Part shown: in pieces, positions 1 through 12,256 of the stretch
Layout: each line of letters opens with the position of its first letter
Numbering within the stretch: position 1 is the stretch's first letter
Origin: Anaeramoeba flamelloides
Taxonomy: Eukaryota; Metamonada; Anaeramoebidae
Length of the DNA stretch: 64,000 bases
NCBI GenBank assembly: GCA_027625915.1
Contig: JANTQA010000070.1
Coordinates: forward strand, 8,437,001 to 8,501,000
Direction of reading: 5' to 3'
Program-made: the position numbers and the translations under genes
Notes under the pieces: model-generated
The model's input: the letters and a program-made list of their open reading frames with translations, nothing else
What the model was told of the DNA's origin: nothing
Databases searched by the model: none

Positions 1-431
1 AGAAGAATAATGGATTATTATTTAAAACGGGTACAATTAAATCAATATTTGATAAAGCGAAAAGTATATTTGGTATTTATTCAATTTTTCTTGTTAATGA
101 TCGTAATAGTCAAAAAAAAAAAAAAAAAAAAACAACTTTTTGGGATCTTATTGGTATTGGGAATTATATGGGAGAGATATTTTATCACATTTTCCTTTTT
201 ATATTCCCGATGAAGAATAAGCCACATTCCAAAAAAAATTCACAGAACCAAAATCAAAAATAGGTAAAAAAAAATCATTTTATTATATTTTGCAAAACAT
301 AATATTAAACCATGTTTAAAGTTATACATTAGTATTGTTTTTATATGTAAACTCTTTATATTCAATTAAAAGAATAAAAAAATAAAATGAAAAAATAAAA
401 ATCTATACTGTGTCAAAAATTATGAAATGAG

Positions 432-721
432 CTGAACTAAAAAATTGTATTGATAAACTTGTTGAAATTTTACCAACAGTTAATTATTCATTGATCAATG
501 AAATGATTAGATACTATCAACTAATTGTATGTGGATTTTTTTATGTTAACTAAACTCGATACAAACCTTCTTTCAATCAGCAATCAAAAAAAATTCCAAT
601 AGAACGAAACAGATTAGATTACATTCTTTGGGGAAAAGGAATAAAACCAAAACAATACAGACAAAAAATGAAATATTTTGAAAAATCAAAATTATTTTCA
701 AAAATGAATGTAAATTGTTGA
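432..721 (+). CDS. 3' end of an unidentified spliced gene (partial)
   Basis: I see two short exons, 432-526 and 581-721 (TGA stop), separated by a 54-bp intron with a GTATGT donor and a TTTCAATCAG acceptor. Joined in phase 0 they give about 78 residues, including INEMIRYYQLI, then RNRLDYILWGKGI and KPKQYRQKMKYF. An AG at 430-431 could be the acceptor from an earlier exon. A further open stretch at 3-210 lies upstream but could not be joined to it. I do not recognise the family with confidence. The LDYxLW motif near the C terminus, followed by a basic/aromatic tail, faintly recalls queuosine-salvage (DUF2419/Qng1) proteins, but this is a weak guess. The gene may be decayed or may begin outside the window. 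Confidence 0.3.
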
Positions 722-3132
722 ATATTATTATTCTTTAAATTATTTTAACTGGACATAGAAAAAAATTTTAATGAAATCGATTAAATGACAGTATTCCCAG
801 TATATTTTGTTAAAAAAGAATCAAATTCATATTAAATTCATCAATACTAAAAAAAAAAAAACGTTAATGATTGAATGTGTTAGTATGGAATTAGCCCGGG
901 AATAGAATTCTCGCATTCATTCAAATTTTGAAATGTTTTTTTGTTAGAATCTTTGAAAAAAAAATTATTTGCACAAAGATAAATTAAACAAATGTTTTAT
1001 ATTTAATTTTTGAAAAAAAATCACAATTTCTAAAAGTTGATTAGATGAATATTTTCAAATGATTAAGGGTATATTATATTTTCGAAAATAACTACTTAAA
1101 AGTTTATTTTGTAATAGTAAAGCTAAAAGTGTTATTAAGAGATTTAGTAAAGTATTAAAAAGTTTTAATAAAGAAAACCCAATTTCCAAAAGTAAAAAAA
1201 AAAAAAAAAAATTATATGGAAAAGTAAAAATATATATGAACAAAAAGTGTGAATTTATGTCTATCTGTTTTATTGAGTTACCAATTTCCAATGATTTGTT
1301 TTTTTGTACTTTTCAGTTTTGACAGTTTAGATTTTCAAAAAAAAATAAATCCCGGTGAGAATTATGATAGAATTAGATTAAACGCGATTTACTGGCTTAA
1401 CAATTATAATTTAGAACTCATTTAATTCAGCTGAATTGTCATTAAAAATTTTCTTTTTTTTTTTTCATTTTACTCAAAGATCTTTTCTTTTTTATTTATT
1501 AGCGCTCTTTCATTTTTTATCCGTTATTTATCAATTTTTTACTTTTAAATGTTCTTATTATGCTGCTAAATTACTATTGGTTATAAATAATATTCTAGAT
1601 AACATTTTACATTTATTTTGGAAAGTGATCAAAGAGTAAACTTTAGGTTTGGAAATCGTAGATTGTAATATTTTCTGATATTCTCCAAATATGAAAAGAA
1701 AAAAAGGTTTACGATTGATGTATATATGCAGTAGTATGAGCAATAGAATAGTTTCTTGTTTTGTGTTGAATTGTAATCTCATATTTTTTAAATATGTCTT
1801 CTTGTGTTTTTTTGATCTTACATTTTCGATAGGATTTTTGAATTTTTTATATTATTTCCAAAATAAAAACTACATGATGATTATAAATTGTGTTTAAATA
1901 TTATATTCCTAAATTATTTTTATTTTTGAAAGGTTGAATGCCAGGTTGAAATGATTGTTAAATAATTATTAATAATTTAATTAAATAACCAATTAATTTA
2001 AATCAAATTCGTGTTTATTTTCATTTTATTTTCATATCAAAAAGAATTTAAATTGCAACCTGATGTTGAATAGTGACCCCCCCCTGAGAAAATCATTTCC
2101 TTTTCATTATTTTAGTGTATTAATTAGTTTGTAAATTTCATTCTAAATTCCTTAAATTTAACATCAGATGCATAGGATTTTTGCTACTATGTGTGTCCAA
2201 AAATTTGAAATTTCGTTTACTTTGATTCAGAATCATTATTTCCAAACAAAATTTCCTTAGTTGATAATAAAGAGGGTTTATCCAAAGAAAATGGAACTGT
2301 CAATTCCAGTTCATTCTTTTATGAATTGTTTAGCAAATGAAAAAAAATGAATTTAAGGACTAGGTTTTCTCCCTGAGTGGGCGTTTCCTTATTGTGTTAT
2401 TTTGCATTCACTTCTCAAAAAGAATACTCACTCTGAAGAAATTGGATCAAAAATTGCTAATTCCAAAGTTAAAAACAGCACAAACATAAAAAAAAATTGT
2501 CAAATAGATTCTCGAATGAAAATTTAAGAAAAATGACTTTAAGGGATTTTCAAGCACAACTTCAAATTTGAAAGCATTTAAAACTTGTAAAAGAATTGTT
2601 CTTTAAAATCTCTTTAGAACAGCTTGAGTGATTGTTTTGTGTTTACAGATTTGAAATGGAAATTATCAAATATTAAAAATCAAATTTTGGCATGGATCTC
2701 AGAAAGGAAAAATTGTGATAAAATTGTTGGGATTGTGAAAATTTTGCATTTATTTTATAATAGAAATTCTCAGTGGGTAAAGTTAACTGAATTACAAAAC
2801 ACTTTTAAGAGGGTTTTTATCAACAATTCCGCGATTTTCTTCTGTAAAGGTAGTCCTTAAAATTTTTAGCATTTCGAATTCAAATACCAATATTAAATTT
2901 CAGTAAAAAGGCTTTCGGGATTTCTGTGATTTTTTTTTGGTTTGAAGAGAAATAATACTGTAAATTAAAATTTTTCTTTTAATCTCCAAATATTTGCCAA
3001 ATTATTTGTTGAACAAAGCCAAAGATCTTCAGAAAATCAATTGGAAATGATATTTTCAGAAATTTAATTAGGCTCTCCTTATTGAACTTTGGGAAATAAT
3101 TTTGATTAAAAGCTAGTGTTTGAATTATAAAT
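722..3132. other. AT-rich DNA, no supported gene
   Basis: The short open frames here (for example 1436-1639, 1691-1897 and 2624-2860) are Phe/Leu/Lys-rich, show no domain, and lack plausible exon partners. A C8 run lies near 2077-2084. I see no gene. Confidence 0.5.
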
Positions 3133-3260
3133 GGGAAAAAATATTCACTTCTTTTCCAGATTTTTTTCTTTTTTAAATAGGATTGTCAAAGAAGAAGTAG
3201 GTTGTAATTTGTGACTTTTTTTGAAAATGTAAATTGAAAATGAAGTGAATATTTTTTCCA
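3133..3260. repeat. Small foldback (inverted repeat)
   Basis: An arm of about 19 bp at 3133-3151 (GGGAAAAAATATTCACTTC) is matched in inverse orientation at about 3242-3259 (GAAGTGAATATTTTTTCC). About 90 bp of AT-rich DNA separates them. It could be a tiny MITE or a hairpin remnant. No other copy was noticed in the window. Confidence 0.5.
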
Positions 3261-3617
3261 GTTAAAATTGAAATACCAGTAATTTGTGATTGAAACAGTA
3301 AAGAGTTATTCAAATTGTGTTAAACTGCCAAATTCGAGAGTTTGGAGTACGATTTTATAAAACTTTTATTCTGTACTTTTTTCAAACAGCCGTAACTCAA
3401 ATTTTGTTTTGTTTTTTTTCAAATTAATTACAATTTTGTGATTTTTGTGTGTTCTTCTTGTAATTTGGAAAATGAAAATAAAAAATATGTCTCGTTTTTT
3501 TGTTTATCAGAAAAAGGAATTCGAATAAAAAAAATTTTTTTTTCTTTCTTTTTTTGCAATTTGGATATGGAATTGTTAAGCAAAAAAAAAAAAAATAAAG
3601 AATAATTAAAGACTTAC

Positions 3618-3870
3618 CAATTTTATTAGAACTCAAATCGATTTGTTGGAGAGTTGAATTCTCTTTTAAAAGTTCTGCAATCTTGTTCGAAGTTGAATTT
3701 GTGATTCTTGTATTTCTTAATGAGAAACTTGTAATTGGTTTCTCGTTATGGAGCACTTTAACAATTCTTAATGCGTTTTGATTTCCTAACTTTATATTAT
3801 TAAAATTTAATGCAATCGACCTTGCCTCCTTTGGGATTCTTAAGAGTACTTTATAAATATCAACAAGAAT
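3618..3870 (-). pseudogene. Orphan leucine-rich-repeat exon (RNI/NLR-type LRR)
   Basis: On the minus strand an open exon of 84 codons runs from an AG at 3872-3871 to a good GTAAGT donor at 3617. It encodes two LRR units of the ribonuclease-inhibitor type: IALNFNNIKLGNQNALRIVK, then KIAELLKENSTLQQIDLSSN. The LxxLxLSxNKIG pattern and the amphipathic helix spacing are diagnostic. There is no in-frame ATG, and I could not find a convincing 5' exon, nor a following LRR exon within about 1 kb downstream. It is either one exon of a gene with long introns or a fragment of a dead copy. I favour a fragment. LRR proteins of this kind are usually protein-binding scaffolds. Confidence 0.45.
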
Positions 3871-4395
3871 CTATCATCAATGGTTATGGATTTAATGGTG
3901 GAGAAAATGTATGAGTGAAGAAAAGGAGTTTTTTTTGGTTTTGAAAGATGAGTGATCAGAAGGTTGAAACAAAACAAAACAAACCACAGACGTTAGAGGT
4001 AAAGAAGAATTGTAAAAGAAAAAAAAAGTTCAAGACAATTTGTTGTGGAGGAGGTGTTTAGAAAAAGAAACAAACTTTTTGTTTTTTTTGTGATTCTTTT
4101 GAATAAAGTTCTCGAAGCTCAATAAAAAATTGTCTGGCAACTGAGTTGTGTTGTTGCGAAAAAGAAAAGTGAAAAATTGTTCAAAACAATAAAAGAAGAA
4201 CAGAAAATATGTTTTTTGAGTAATAAGAGGATTTTGTTTATTTGGAACATTTTTATGAAGAATTACTATTATTTTTGATTTTTTTAGCTTTGAGTTGGTT
4301 TCCCATCTGAAAAAAGAAGAGTTTTTCTCAAAAAAAAATTAAAAGTGCTTTTTGAAAAAATGAAACTAAATTAGAGAACAGAAGATCAAAATAAA
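3871..4395. other. Intergenic, no supported gene
   Basis: A 37-codon reading frame starts at 3948 but has no recognisable content. Nothing else is seen. Confidence 0.5.
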
Positions 4396-4775
4396 ATGAA
4401 CAATGGAACGATCTTGTATGTAAGTGTTTTTTTTTTCAGAATTAACGTATTAATTAAAATTCACTATTTTTCTATAATTCGATCATTTTGATAAATTTCT
4501 AATTTTTTCTTTCTTTGTTAGGCTTTAGTTGTTTTGAATCAAAAAATAGGAAAATTCTCAAAGAAGGTTTTGTTATTAATTGGTAAAAATATTTGCCTTC
4601 TCACTCTAAAAGTTAAAAGAATTAACAAAAATTTTAAAATTCAAGTCTTGTTATTTTGTGTATTTTTTTTGGCTTTAATAGGATAAAGAAGAAAGATATT
4701 TCATCACTAAATTCAAAAAAACAAGAAAAATTAAGTAAATTTTCAAAATCTTCTTTGAAACCAAATACAAAGTAA
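4396..4775 (+). CDS. Small spliced protein resembling part of a myosin TH1/PH-like domain (uncertain, possibly decayed)
   Basis: Exon 1 (4396-4419) encodes MNNGTILY. It is followed by a GTAAGT donor at 4420 and a TTTCTTTCTTTGTTAG acceptor ending at 4521. Exon 2 continues ALVVLNQKIGKFSKKVLLL, then IGKNICLLTLKVKRINKNF. The spacing of a basic KxGKxxKKVLLL strand followed by a KNIxLLxLKxxKxxxRI strand resembles the start of myosin-I tail homology 1 domains. Past about 4645 the frame runs to TAA at 4684-4686. A second open segment, 4683-4775, reads IKKKDISSLNSKKQEKLSKF and ends TAA. Joining it would need an intron of about 32 bp, far shorter than others here, or a frameshift. So the gene may be truncated or dead. 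The TH1 call is tentative. Confidence 0.35.
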
Positions 4776-4834
4776 ACCTGATTTTATAAAAAATGGAAAA
4801 TTAAATCACATTTAACCATTTTGGAAAAAAAGTG

Positions 4835-5150
4835 AAACACCGTTTTTTATTGGGAACATTACTGAAAATGAAAAGTAAAATCAATTAAAAGAAGAAACCA
4901 ATTAACTTCAAATAATAACCTATTATATTATTTTCAATCAATCCAACAAATACAATTTAAATCTATTTTTTTTTCTAAATTCTTTGATGTGGTTTTGGAG
5001 ATTTCAAAAATAGTCAATTTTTTTCAACCAATTTGCAATAATTGATCAATCAAAGAAAATACGATATAAAAAGATAGAATTAAAAAAAACCGTTGTTGTA
5101 TTGAATACTTTCATTTGGTCTTTATTTATTTATTTATTCTTTTTTTAATT
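4835..5150 (+). repeat. Dispersed repeat shared with 17640-17950
   Basis: The stretch aligns by eye with 17640-17950 in the same orientation over about 300 bp. Shared blocks include TCAAAAATAGTCAATTTTT, preceded by a TTTTGGAGAT block. It abuts the family B copy at 5180-5790 but is not seen next to the other B copies. No coding capacity was found. Confidence 0.55.
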
Positions 5151-5179
5151 GATCTTACCCTTGATTTTCCGCTATGTTC

Positions 5180-5790
5180 CCGATTAAACAACCCATTTCA
5201 CTTTTTTACAGAACTTTAAAAAACACCACACTTAAAGATTCTGTAGCCAAGAATGAAAAATTCACGTTTTTGAATAAACAAACACACGATTGTTTAGAAA
5301 TGCGAGAAATAATAAACTTTCTGTTCGCGTTGAGATTCATAAAAGAAATACTCGAAAAAACACCAAAATTTCCAAAAATAACTTAAAAAAATAATTGGAC
5401 CTCTTTCTTTGGAATCTCTGGTGTAAAATTCACAATTTCTTCGGCAAAAAAAAATTTTTGTCAATAATATTTTTCAATTGTCAACGTTTAGATTGTAAAA
5501 GAAATACAAACCCTCACTTTTCTTAATGTTAATTTGGAGTTTCAAACATTTTTTTTTTTCAATTTTAATTTTTTAAAAAAAAAACAAGAAAAAGAAAAAA
5601 ATAAATCCAATAAAAATATAAATAATTTGACTAAAATTAAAACTAAAAAATTAATAAAATTAGAAAAAATGATTAGATTAAAAAATTGGAAATTTTTTTA
5701 TAAAGAATAATGAATTAAACTCATCAAATTTGTTCTATATCTACAATAAAACAGCCAAATCCTCTGACGGAAAAGGAGTTATTCAAAATA
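5180..5790 (-). repeat. Family B dispersed element, copy 1
   Basis: This copy is related to 43020-43640, 55900-56470 and 60161-60740. The degenerate terminal block near 5755-5790 corresponds to the CAGTCAAAGGGNCCCAGTTT end of the other copies, read in reverse. The plus strand keeps a 70-codon open frame (5174-5386) whose middle, with NEKFTFLNK and CLEMREIINF, matches a frame in the 60161 copy (NEKITLFFKNQ, CLEIREIINF). The element looks like an old, diverged non-autonomous DNA transposon. Confidence 0.6.
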
Positions 5791-6426
5791 TTTATAGGAA
5801 TTTTACAATTTTTTAATTTACCTTTTATTGTAATTTCAATATCCTGGCCATTAAAACCATTCAACAATTACTCTTTTGGAATTATGGTATTTATCAATAA
5901 AAATATGTATATTTTATTAATTCTTTTTATTCGATCTCCACACTAATTTAAATTAATAAAAATTATTTATATAAAAAGAATTATTTGGATACCTTTCTCG
6001 AATATTAAATTTCTAAAATAAAGTTTAAAACTTTTCCAAAAAAAAAAAATTTATAATCGTCATATTATTTTAAAAATGTTAGTTTTTGTTTTTTCCACCT
6101 TAAAATTCTAAAAAATATGATCATATCTTATTTAAAAGGTAAATTTGCCATAAGAATAACTTCTTTTCAAAATAATAATTCAGTCCCCTCAAGCTGACAA
6201 GAGAATTTTCATCTAAATTTGAATTGTTCTTTGAGAAAATAATTTTGCTATTGACTGCTGAAGAAAAAAAAAGTGTTTCAAAGTAAGAACAAAATATTTT
6301 TAAATGGAAGAATCAAAAAAAGGGTTAAAGATGATTGTTATTTATTATTAAAAATTAAAACAAAAAAATAATTAATTATTCAAAACAAAAAATAAATATT
6401 TATTAACAGCAAATATTGCTTTTAAA
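5791..6426. other. 3' flank of the RasGEF gene
   Basis: Very AT-rich DNA without a supported gene. Several AATAAA-like words could serve 3'-end formation, but in this base composition they are uninformative. Confidence 0.5.
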
Positions 6427-8702
6427 TTATTTTCGTTTCGGTCTAGGTTCTATTTTGAAACTAATATCCCATCTAGTGTCTTCGTCCATAATTTGTTGGT
6501 TCTCAAAGTAATTCTGAATGTTACTTATATAAATAAAATCAAATCCGACCGATTGGTATTTTTTGATATTGCAAAGTATTTCATAAATCCTCATTCTTTT
6601 TCTCCAATTAAATAATTTATTTAAAACATAATCGGGCAATTCTGAAATATAAGCGAGGTCGTTTGTGAATGCACCCAAATAAGGGAGCACCGGGAGTTGA
6701 CAATTTTTGGTAAAGTCTTTCAATCGATCGTAACCATGTGAGATATCTGTGAGATCGTCTAATTGCTGAAAGATGTCAATGATTTTTTTGGGAACCCTTT
6801 TGGCTAATCTTGCCAGTCTTGTTATGGGTGTTGATGACAAACCAGAAATAATTGCAAACATGTCATGGAAATTTTGTAAAAGTTTTAATTGGTGAGCAAT
6901 TTTTACCAATTTAATGAATACTTGGATTCGCTTTTCATTGTCCTTTTGAATCAAGATCATGGTAGCCGCCCAGTTCGAATAAAAATTAAATTTAATGATT
7001 AATTTTGTAACGTTGGGCGCTTCTTCCATTTTATTTTTCTTTGTCCATGCCTGGTTAAATAATTCCTTCGGGGTGATTTTTGAAAATAAATTATGTGAAC
7101 TGAGTGTAATTTGCCTTGCAAACTCTTTTTTATCTATTAAATCAAAGGTTAGTTCATTTTTTTCTGAAAATTTTATTAAATCTTTTCTTTTTTGCTTTAC
7201 AAGATTGATCGTGCGAAAAGTTTTTAGCTTTTTTGCAACTTTCATTTTTTGATTAACATTTATTTTATAGAAGTCAATACTATTATTTTCCAAATAATAC
7301 AAAATTTTATTTTTCGATTTTTGAATTTCTTTTGTTTTCGAGTTTTTTAAATGTTTATTGAAAAAGTCTCTTAATTTCTTTTTGGCCTTTATTGGGAAAT
7401 AATATGGGTTATACTTGATTAATTTTAAAACTAATCTGAGTACCAGCTTTTTAATTTCTTGTCTTTCCTGTGATAAAATATACCGATTGTTTTGTGGATG
7501 AATAGATGGTACATCATATCTTTCGATTAACCTTTCCATTACAATGTTTTCATCTGCACAGATCGGTAAAAGCACAACAAACATTTCTATGAATTTCTTG
7601 TTTTGATAACCTATTATTAAACAATTTAATTTTGATTTTGAAATTTGTGATTAGGTAAAATACATATAAAAAATTGTAAAGAATGAATTTGATAATAATT
7701 TTTAAATTTTTATTCGATTGTTGAGAATTAAAATAAATCTTTAGCAAAGAAGAAATGAACCAAAAATATTAATATATCCATTGGTTTTATTTTTAGAGTA
7801 GAAAACTTGCTATTTTTTCGAAAAGAAAAAATAAATAAAAACCATTTTTAAACTTAATTGGAAAAACAAAAAAAAATAGTGGATATGAAGGTTTCTTTCA
7901 ATTAAAAAATCAAAGTTTTTGCGTAATTATATTATTGAAACTATATCACATATTGAAATAGAAATCACCAATTACTATCGTATGTATGAAAAAAGTTCAT
8001 TTTTTTTTTTTTTTTTGAAAAAAAAATTCAAGAAGGGAACCAAAAAGTTAATTTTGTTGATTTGTCTTTAGATATTTGAGAGGAAAAAACAGATCAGATC
8101 AAGGAAATTACACTTTCAATTATATTTTCATCAAAAAAGAAAAAATAAATAACCTTTAAAAATAATTGGAGATCCAAAATAAGAAAATATTATTTACCTG
8201 GAGAAGTTAGAAATTCGATTAATTTATTTAAACTAATTCCGTGAATTTTATTAAATAAAAAATTTTTTTTGGTGGAAACCGATGAGGTACTTTTTTGATT
8301 TTCTTCATTTTTCCACCAGCTTAAATTTTGTTGATTTTGTCCAAATTCTTTCCAGAAATTTGTATTTTTTGATACATCTTTGATTTTATTTGTATTCTTT
8401 TTTTTGGAAAAATTACTTTTACTCAATTTTAAAATGGATCCATTGAATATATGCTGTTTAGAAAAAGATTGGTTTGGTTGGAGTTGGATCAATTGAGATA
8501 TTATTTGCTTCCCATTTTCTTTGATATACTCAATTTGAAATAAGATATATATTATTTTATTCAAGTTGCCATCTACAAGAATTTCCGTTTTAAATGATAA
8601 ATATTTAATTAATTTGTTGATAAAATATTTTACTTTGGAATTCAAATCAATATAAAATTCAAGTTTGCGTTCATCTGGTAAAATTATTTTTATCAAGCCA
8701 GG
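6427..8702 (-). CDS. Ras guanine-nucleotide exchange factor (RasGEF_N + CDC25 domains), two visible exons
   Basis: Exon 8702-8198 joins exon 7610-6427 across a 587-bp intron (donor GTAAAT, acceptor TAATAG). The junction rebuilds a normal RasGEF_N start: LNKLIEFLTSP, G, YQNKKFIEMFVVLLP, then ENIVMERLIERYDVP. The catalytic CDC25 domain spans about residues 325-548 of the 562 visible residues, with LFSKITPKELFNQAW, NFHDMFAIISGLSSTPITRL and QLPVLPYLGAFTNDLAYI. It should load Ras-family GTPases with GTP at a membrane. The first 95 or so residues (IKIILPDERKLEFYIDL onward) look like a ubiquitin-like/Ras-association fold. No in-frame ATG follows the stop at 8741-8739, so a 5' exon is missing from my model; the AG at 8704-8703 is a likely acceptor. 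The gene ends TAA at 6427. Confidence 0.9.
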
Positions 8703-10029
8703 CTTTAATGTGAATTGTATCGAATGAAAAGTTTTTGGCTATTGAATTAATTATAAAAAAATTAAGTATTATATATATATATATATAAAGAAAACAGTCG
8801 ATTTATTATAATTGGGATATTAACGTTATTACAAGCTTTTAAATATGAAAAAATACCGAACAATGTAATTTTAAATTATTACTACAACCACCGATTAAGA
8901 ATTATCCACCCAAAAGGGTTTTAGAAAGGGTATATAAATTACTTTTAAAATCGAGATAGAGTTATTTTATTAACATCCTTTAAAACTTTTTTTTTCAAAT
9001 TTATATTAAATTATCATTATTTGTTATCATTTGACTTTGTTTAATTTTTTCAAATCCTTGAATAAATAAAATTCAATCATATTTTTCGGTATTAATATTG
9101 ACAATCTAATTTTTGAAGGTTTTCTTGTAATTCTCACTCTTTAAATAACTTTTCCCATTGTTTTAAATTGCAATTCATTTATTCCTAATTTATTAAACAA
9201 CTTTGAAAAGATATTGGGTAAAATCAAAAATATTCCTAAATTTCAGGAAATTATACTTAATTCATTCTTTTAACTATTTTATATGTATCAGTAATTTTGG
9301 ATTAAAATTTACGTTATAATTGTTCAATTTAGAGATATTCAACATTTCTATCAATTGCCTTTTTTTTTTTAAATTAAAATGTTTAAAATTATGCAATTAA
9401 AATGGTTTATGAAAATCGTGTTTACTTATTACATTTGGAAGCAAAAATATTGGAATTCAATGGTAACTGGACCAAAAAAAAAAAAAAAATAGAGTTGTTA
9501 AAAGTTGCAATAAAAGTTTTTTTTGGTAAATTTGGTTGAATTTTTTTTGAAATTATGGTATTACAAAAAATGTTTTTATATAAATGAATTATTGTTATTT
9601 CTTGGCCTTCTTAAAATAAATTTAAAATTCTTTATCCGAGATTAAAAAGAAATCCTTGAACTCATCTCACGATCATGAAAAAATTTTTTCAAAAAAAAAA
9701 TTAAAAATTTGCTAATTTTTCACTTTTTGATAACTCCACTTATAATAAACAGTTGTGGTTAATAAAAGATCTTGGATCCAAAATTATTTTTCAAGATATT
9801 TTACAATTTAAGTTTGATAAATCCAATTGTCCAAGTTCTATAGTAATATTTTTTTCAAATTTAATAGTAAAAAAATGGAAATTTTTTTTTTCACAGTTAA
9901 GTGGTCATAATAACAATATCTTAAAAGCATTTTAAATTTAATAAACATCTTTCAAATGGATAATCAATCATTTTGACTATTAAAGAATTATTTGTTCTTT
10001 TAAATTGGAAAAAATATTTTTTTTTGATA
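8703..10029. other. 5' flank of RasGEF, AT-rich, no supported gene
   Basis: The stretch holds a (TA)n tract near 8767-8787. It probably also holds the missing first exon of the RasGEF gene, which I could not locate. The 60-codon frame at 9753 has no support. Confidence 0.45.
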
Positions 10030-10690
10030 TTTTCGTTAGGTTTTCCAGAATTTAAGAGAAAAATACTAAAATTGTTGAATTTTCAATTTTATTTCTCAAA
10101 TTAAAAAAAAAGCTTCATTTAGTTTTCCAGAATTTATATGAATTTAGTAAAAGCTTAGATTTTACTCTATTCTTTTGAATTCTGGAAAATCGCCGTTAGC
10201 TTTTCTTGGATTTTCTATTTATTTGTAAAACCTATTGATTTTTCGTTAGGTTTTTTTGAGTTATCTATTTATTTGTAAAATCAATAGATTTTCGTTAGGT
10301 TTTTTTTGATTTTTGAAATAAACAGAAAATTAAATAGATTTTCGGTTTATTTCGAAAATTAAAAAAAAACTAATACACTTTTGTTCAGCTTTCCAAAATT
10401 CAAAAGGATGGAGTAAAACCAAAGATTTTTCTCTATTCTTTTGAATTTTGGAAAAGCTAGGCACTTGACGGCACTCTACGGCACTTGACGGACACTTTCA
10501 TTAGGTTTTTTTGACTTTTTGTAATAAACCGAAAATTCAAAAAAATTTTGAGTTTGTTTCAAAAAGTAAAAAACAACCTATGAGGTTTACCAAAATTTAA
10601 AAGAATAGAAAAATAATATGGATTTTATTAGATTCTTTTTTCACACCGGAAAACCTAGGAAACTGGATATTTATCATGTGTAATTTTTTT
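10030..10690. repeat. Family E hairpin cluster, copy 1
   Basis: Several short palindromes lie in a row. One type pairs CTTTCCAAAATTCAAAAG with CTTTTGAATTTTGGAAAAG around a TAAAACCAAAGATTTT-like loop (about 10388-10458). Another pairs TTAGGTTTTTTT with AAAAAAAACTAA around a TTTCGGTTTATTTC core. A GC-richer triplet of GGCACTTGACGG-like units lies at about 10460-10494. Related clusters occur at 24440-24805 and 31290-31770. The family is unknown; a foldback or MITE array is the best description. Confidence 0.6.
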
Positions 10691-12256
10691 TTCTCTCTAT
10701 TTCAGTTTTATTAGATGAGTACTACATTTTCAAAAATATTAGTTATTATCCATCAAAGTAAATATCCCAAAGTTGAATTAAACTAAAATTCGTCCTTATG
10801 TTTATTTGAAGTTTCTTACCCTCAAAAAACACCCCTTTTTTTCAAGACTAGAGATTTTTAAAAAAGGTGGTTATACTAATAACAACAATAAATACAAAAG
10901 CCACAATAATTTGAAGTTCTGAAATTTTGATTATATTGTTAACAAACTTTATTATTAAAGATGAAAGGTTAATTAAAATATTAGTTTTGTTAAACATAAA
11001 ATTTTTAATTTTATTTTTTCATATGAGCGCTATCTAATCATTTTCACTTATCTTTGGATTTTTTCTTTGAATTTAAAATTATCTTAATCGGGATCGTAAA
11101 ATTTCATCAATTTTTAAGAATAAAACCAAAAAGCAAAAAAGTTATATCAATGGAAAAGAATTTGTTGTGAATGAAGTTCAAAAAAGTTCGTTTAGCGAAA
11201 AATATTTTGTATCAAGTTAAAACTCCTGCAAAAAAATTCACCATTGGATTCTCATCTTTAGTCCTATGACTGTCTTTAAATATTTCATTGATAATAATTA
11301 TAAATCTAGAAATCTACCAAATTTCTGATCAAATTACTCTATTTTTAATAAAATGTTTTTGATAAATGTGATGGGATAAAATATTACAAATTATTTTGGA
11401 TTTAAAATGATGTTAAATTTTCCAACTTATTATTAAATTAATTTATAATCCTTATCTTTAAGAAAGTTATTTTAAAAAGGTTTTAGAATACAGTGATGAA
11501 AAATACAAGTATACCCAGGAGTATAAAACGCACGTTTCCAACAAAACTGCACTTTTCTCTTCTTCTCTTTTAAAAAACTACACCTAGTCCGTATCCAATT
11601 GGAAAATTAATGTCAATTTTATTTATTTATTGGTAGAAGTGGGTAATTAAAGAAAAATTTATCAATAAAAAAAAGGGAAAAGGAAACAGAGATAAAATAT
11701 TAAAATAACAAAACTAAGGTCAAATCAATTTTGAAAGTTAAACTCAATGTTGTATTGTGTAAATGTTAAATTATGAACCGAATTTATAAAAAAGTTTTGG
11801 TAATTTTTTTCTATTTTTTCTGAAATCTGTTGTTTTTTTTATGGTGAAAATTAAAATTTTTTGAAAATTTACTCTATTTTTTGAGATAAATTTTACAATT
11901 TGATCTTTCATTTTTAGAATTTCTTTTTTAAATAGTAAGTCTTTAAGAAATCAATGTTCGATTTACTTTTTGTTTGTTGATGTTTTAATTATACTTTAAT
12001 CCAAAAACCTTCTTGAAAAAAGAAACACTATTTTAATTTGAAAAACTCTATTTATTACAACATTCATATTTACACTAGTGAAATTGTTCCTAATTAAGTT
12101 TATCAACTGTTTTAAAGATACTTTTGGAAACCTTTTTGTTTACACTTTTTACAAATTACATTATTGTGAGAAACCAAAATATAAAATCAAAATTTTTCCT
12201 CCATTATAATAAAGTATTCATTACAAATGGATCATTTGAAATGACTTTAATTGCTT
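10691..12256. other. Intergenic, no supported gene
   Basis: AT-rich DNA; both strands were read and no exon with recognisable protein was found. Confidence 0.5.

Noticed and set aside
4420-4439. A 20-bp GTAAGT-T10-CAG stretch that could pass for an ultra-short intron
   Set aside because: Removing it leads straight into a stop; the acceptor at 4521 gives a longer, more protein-like product.
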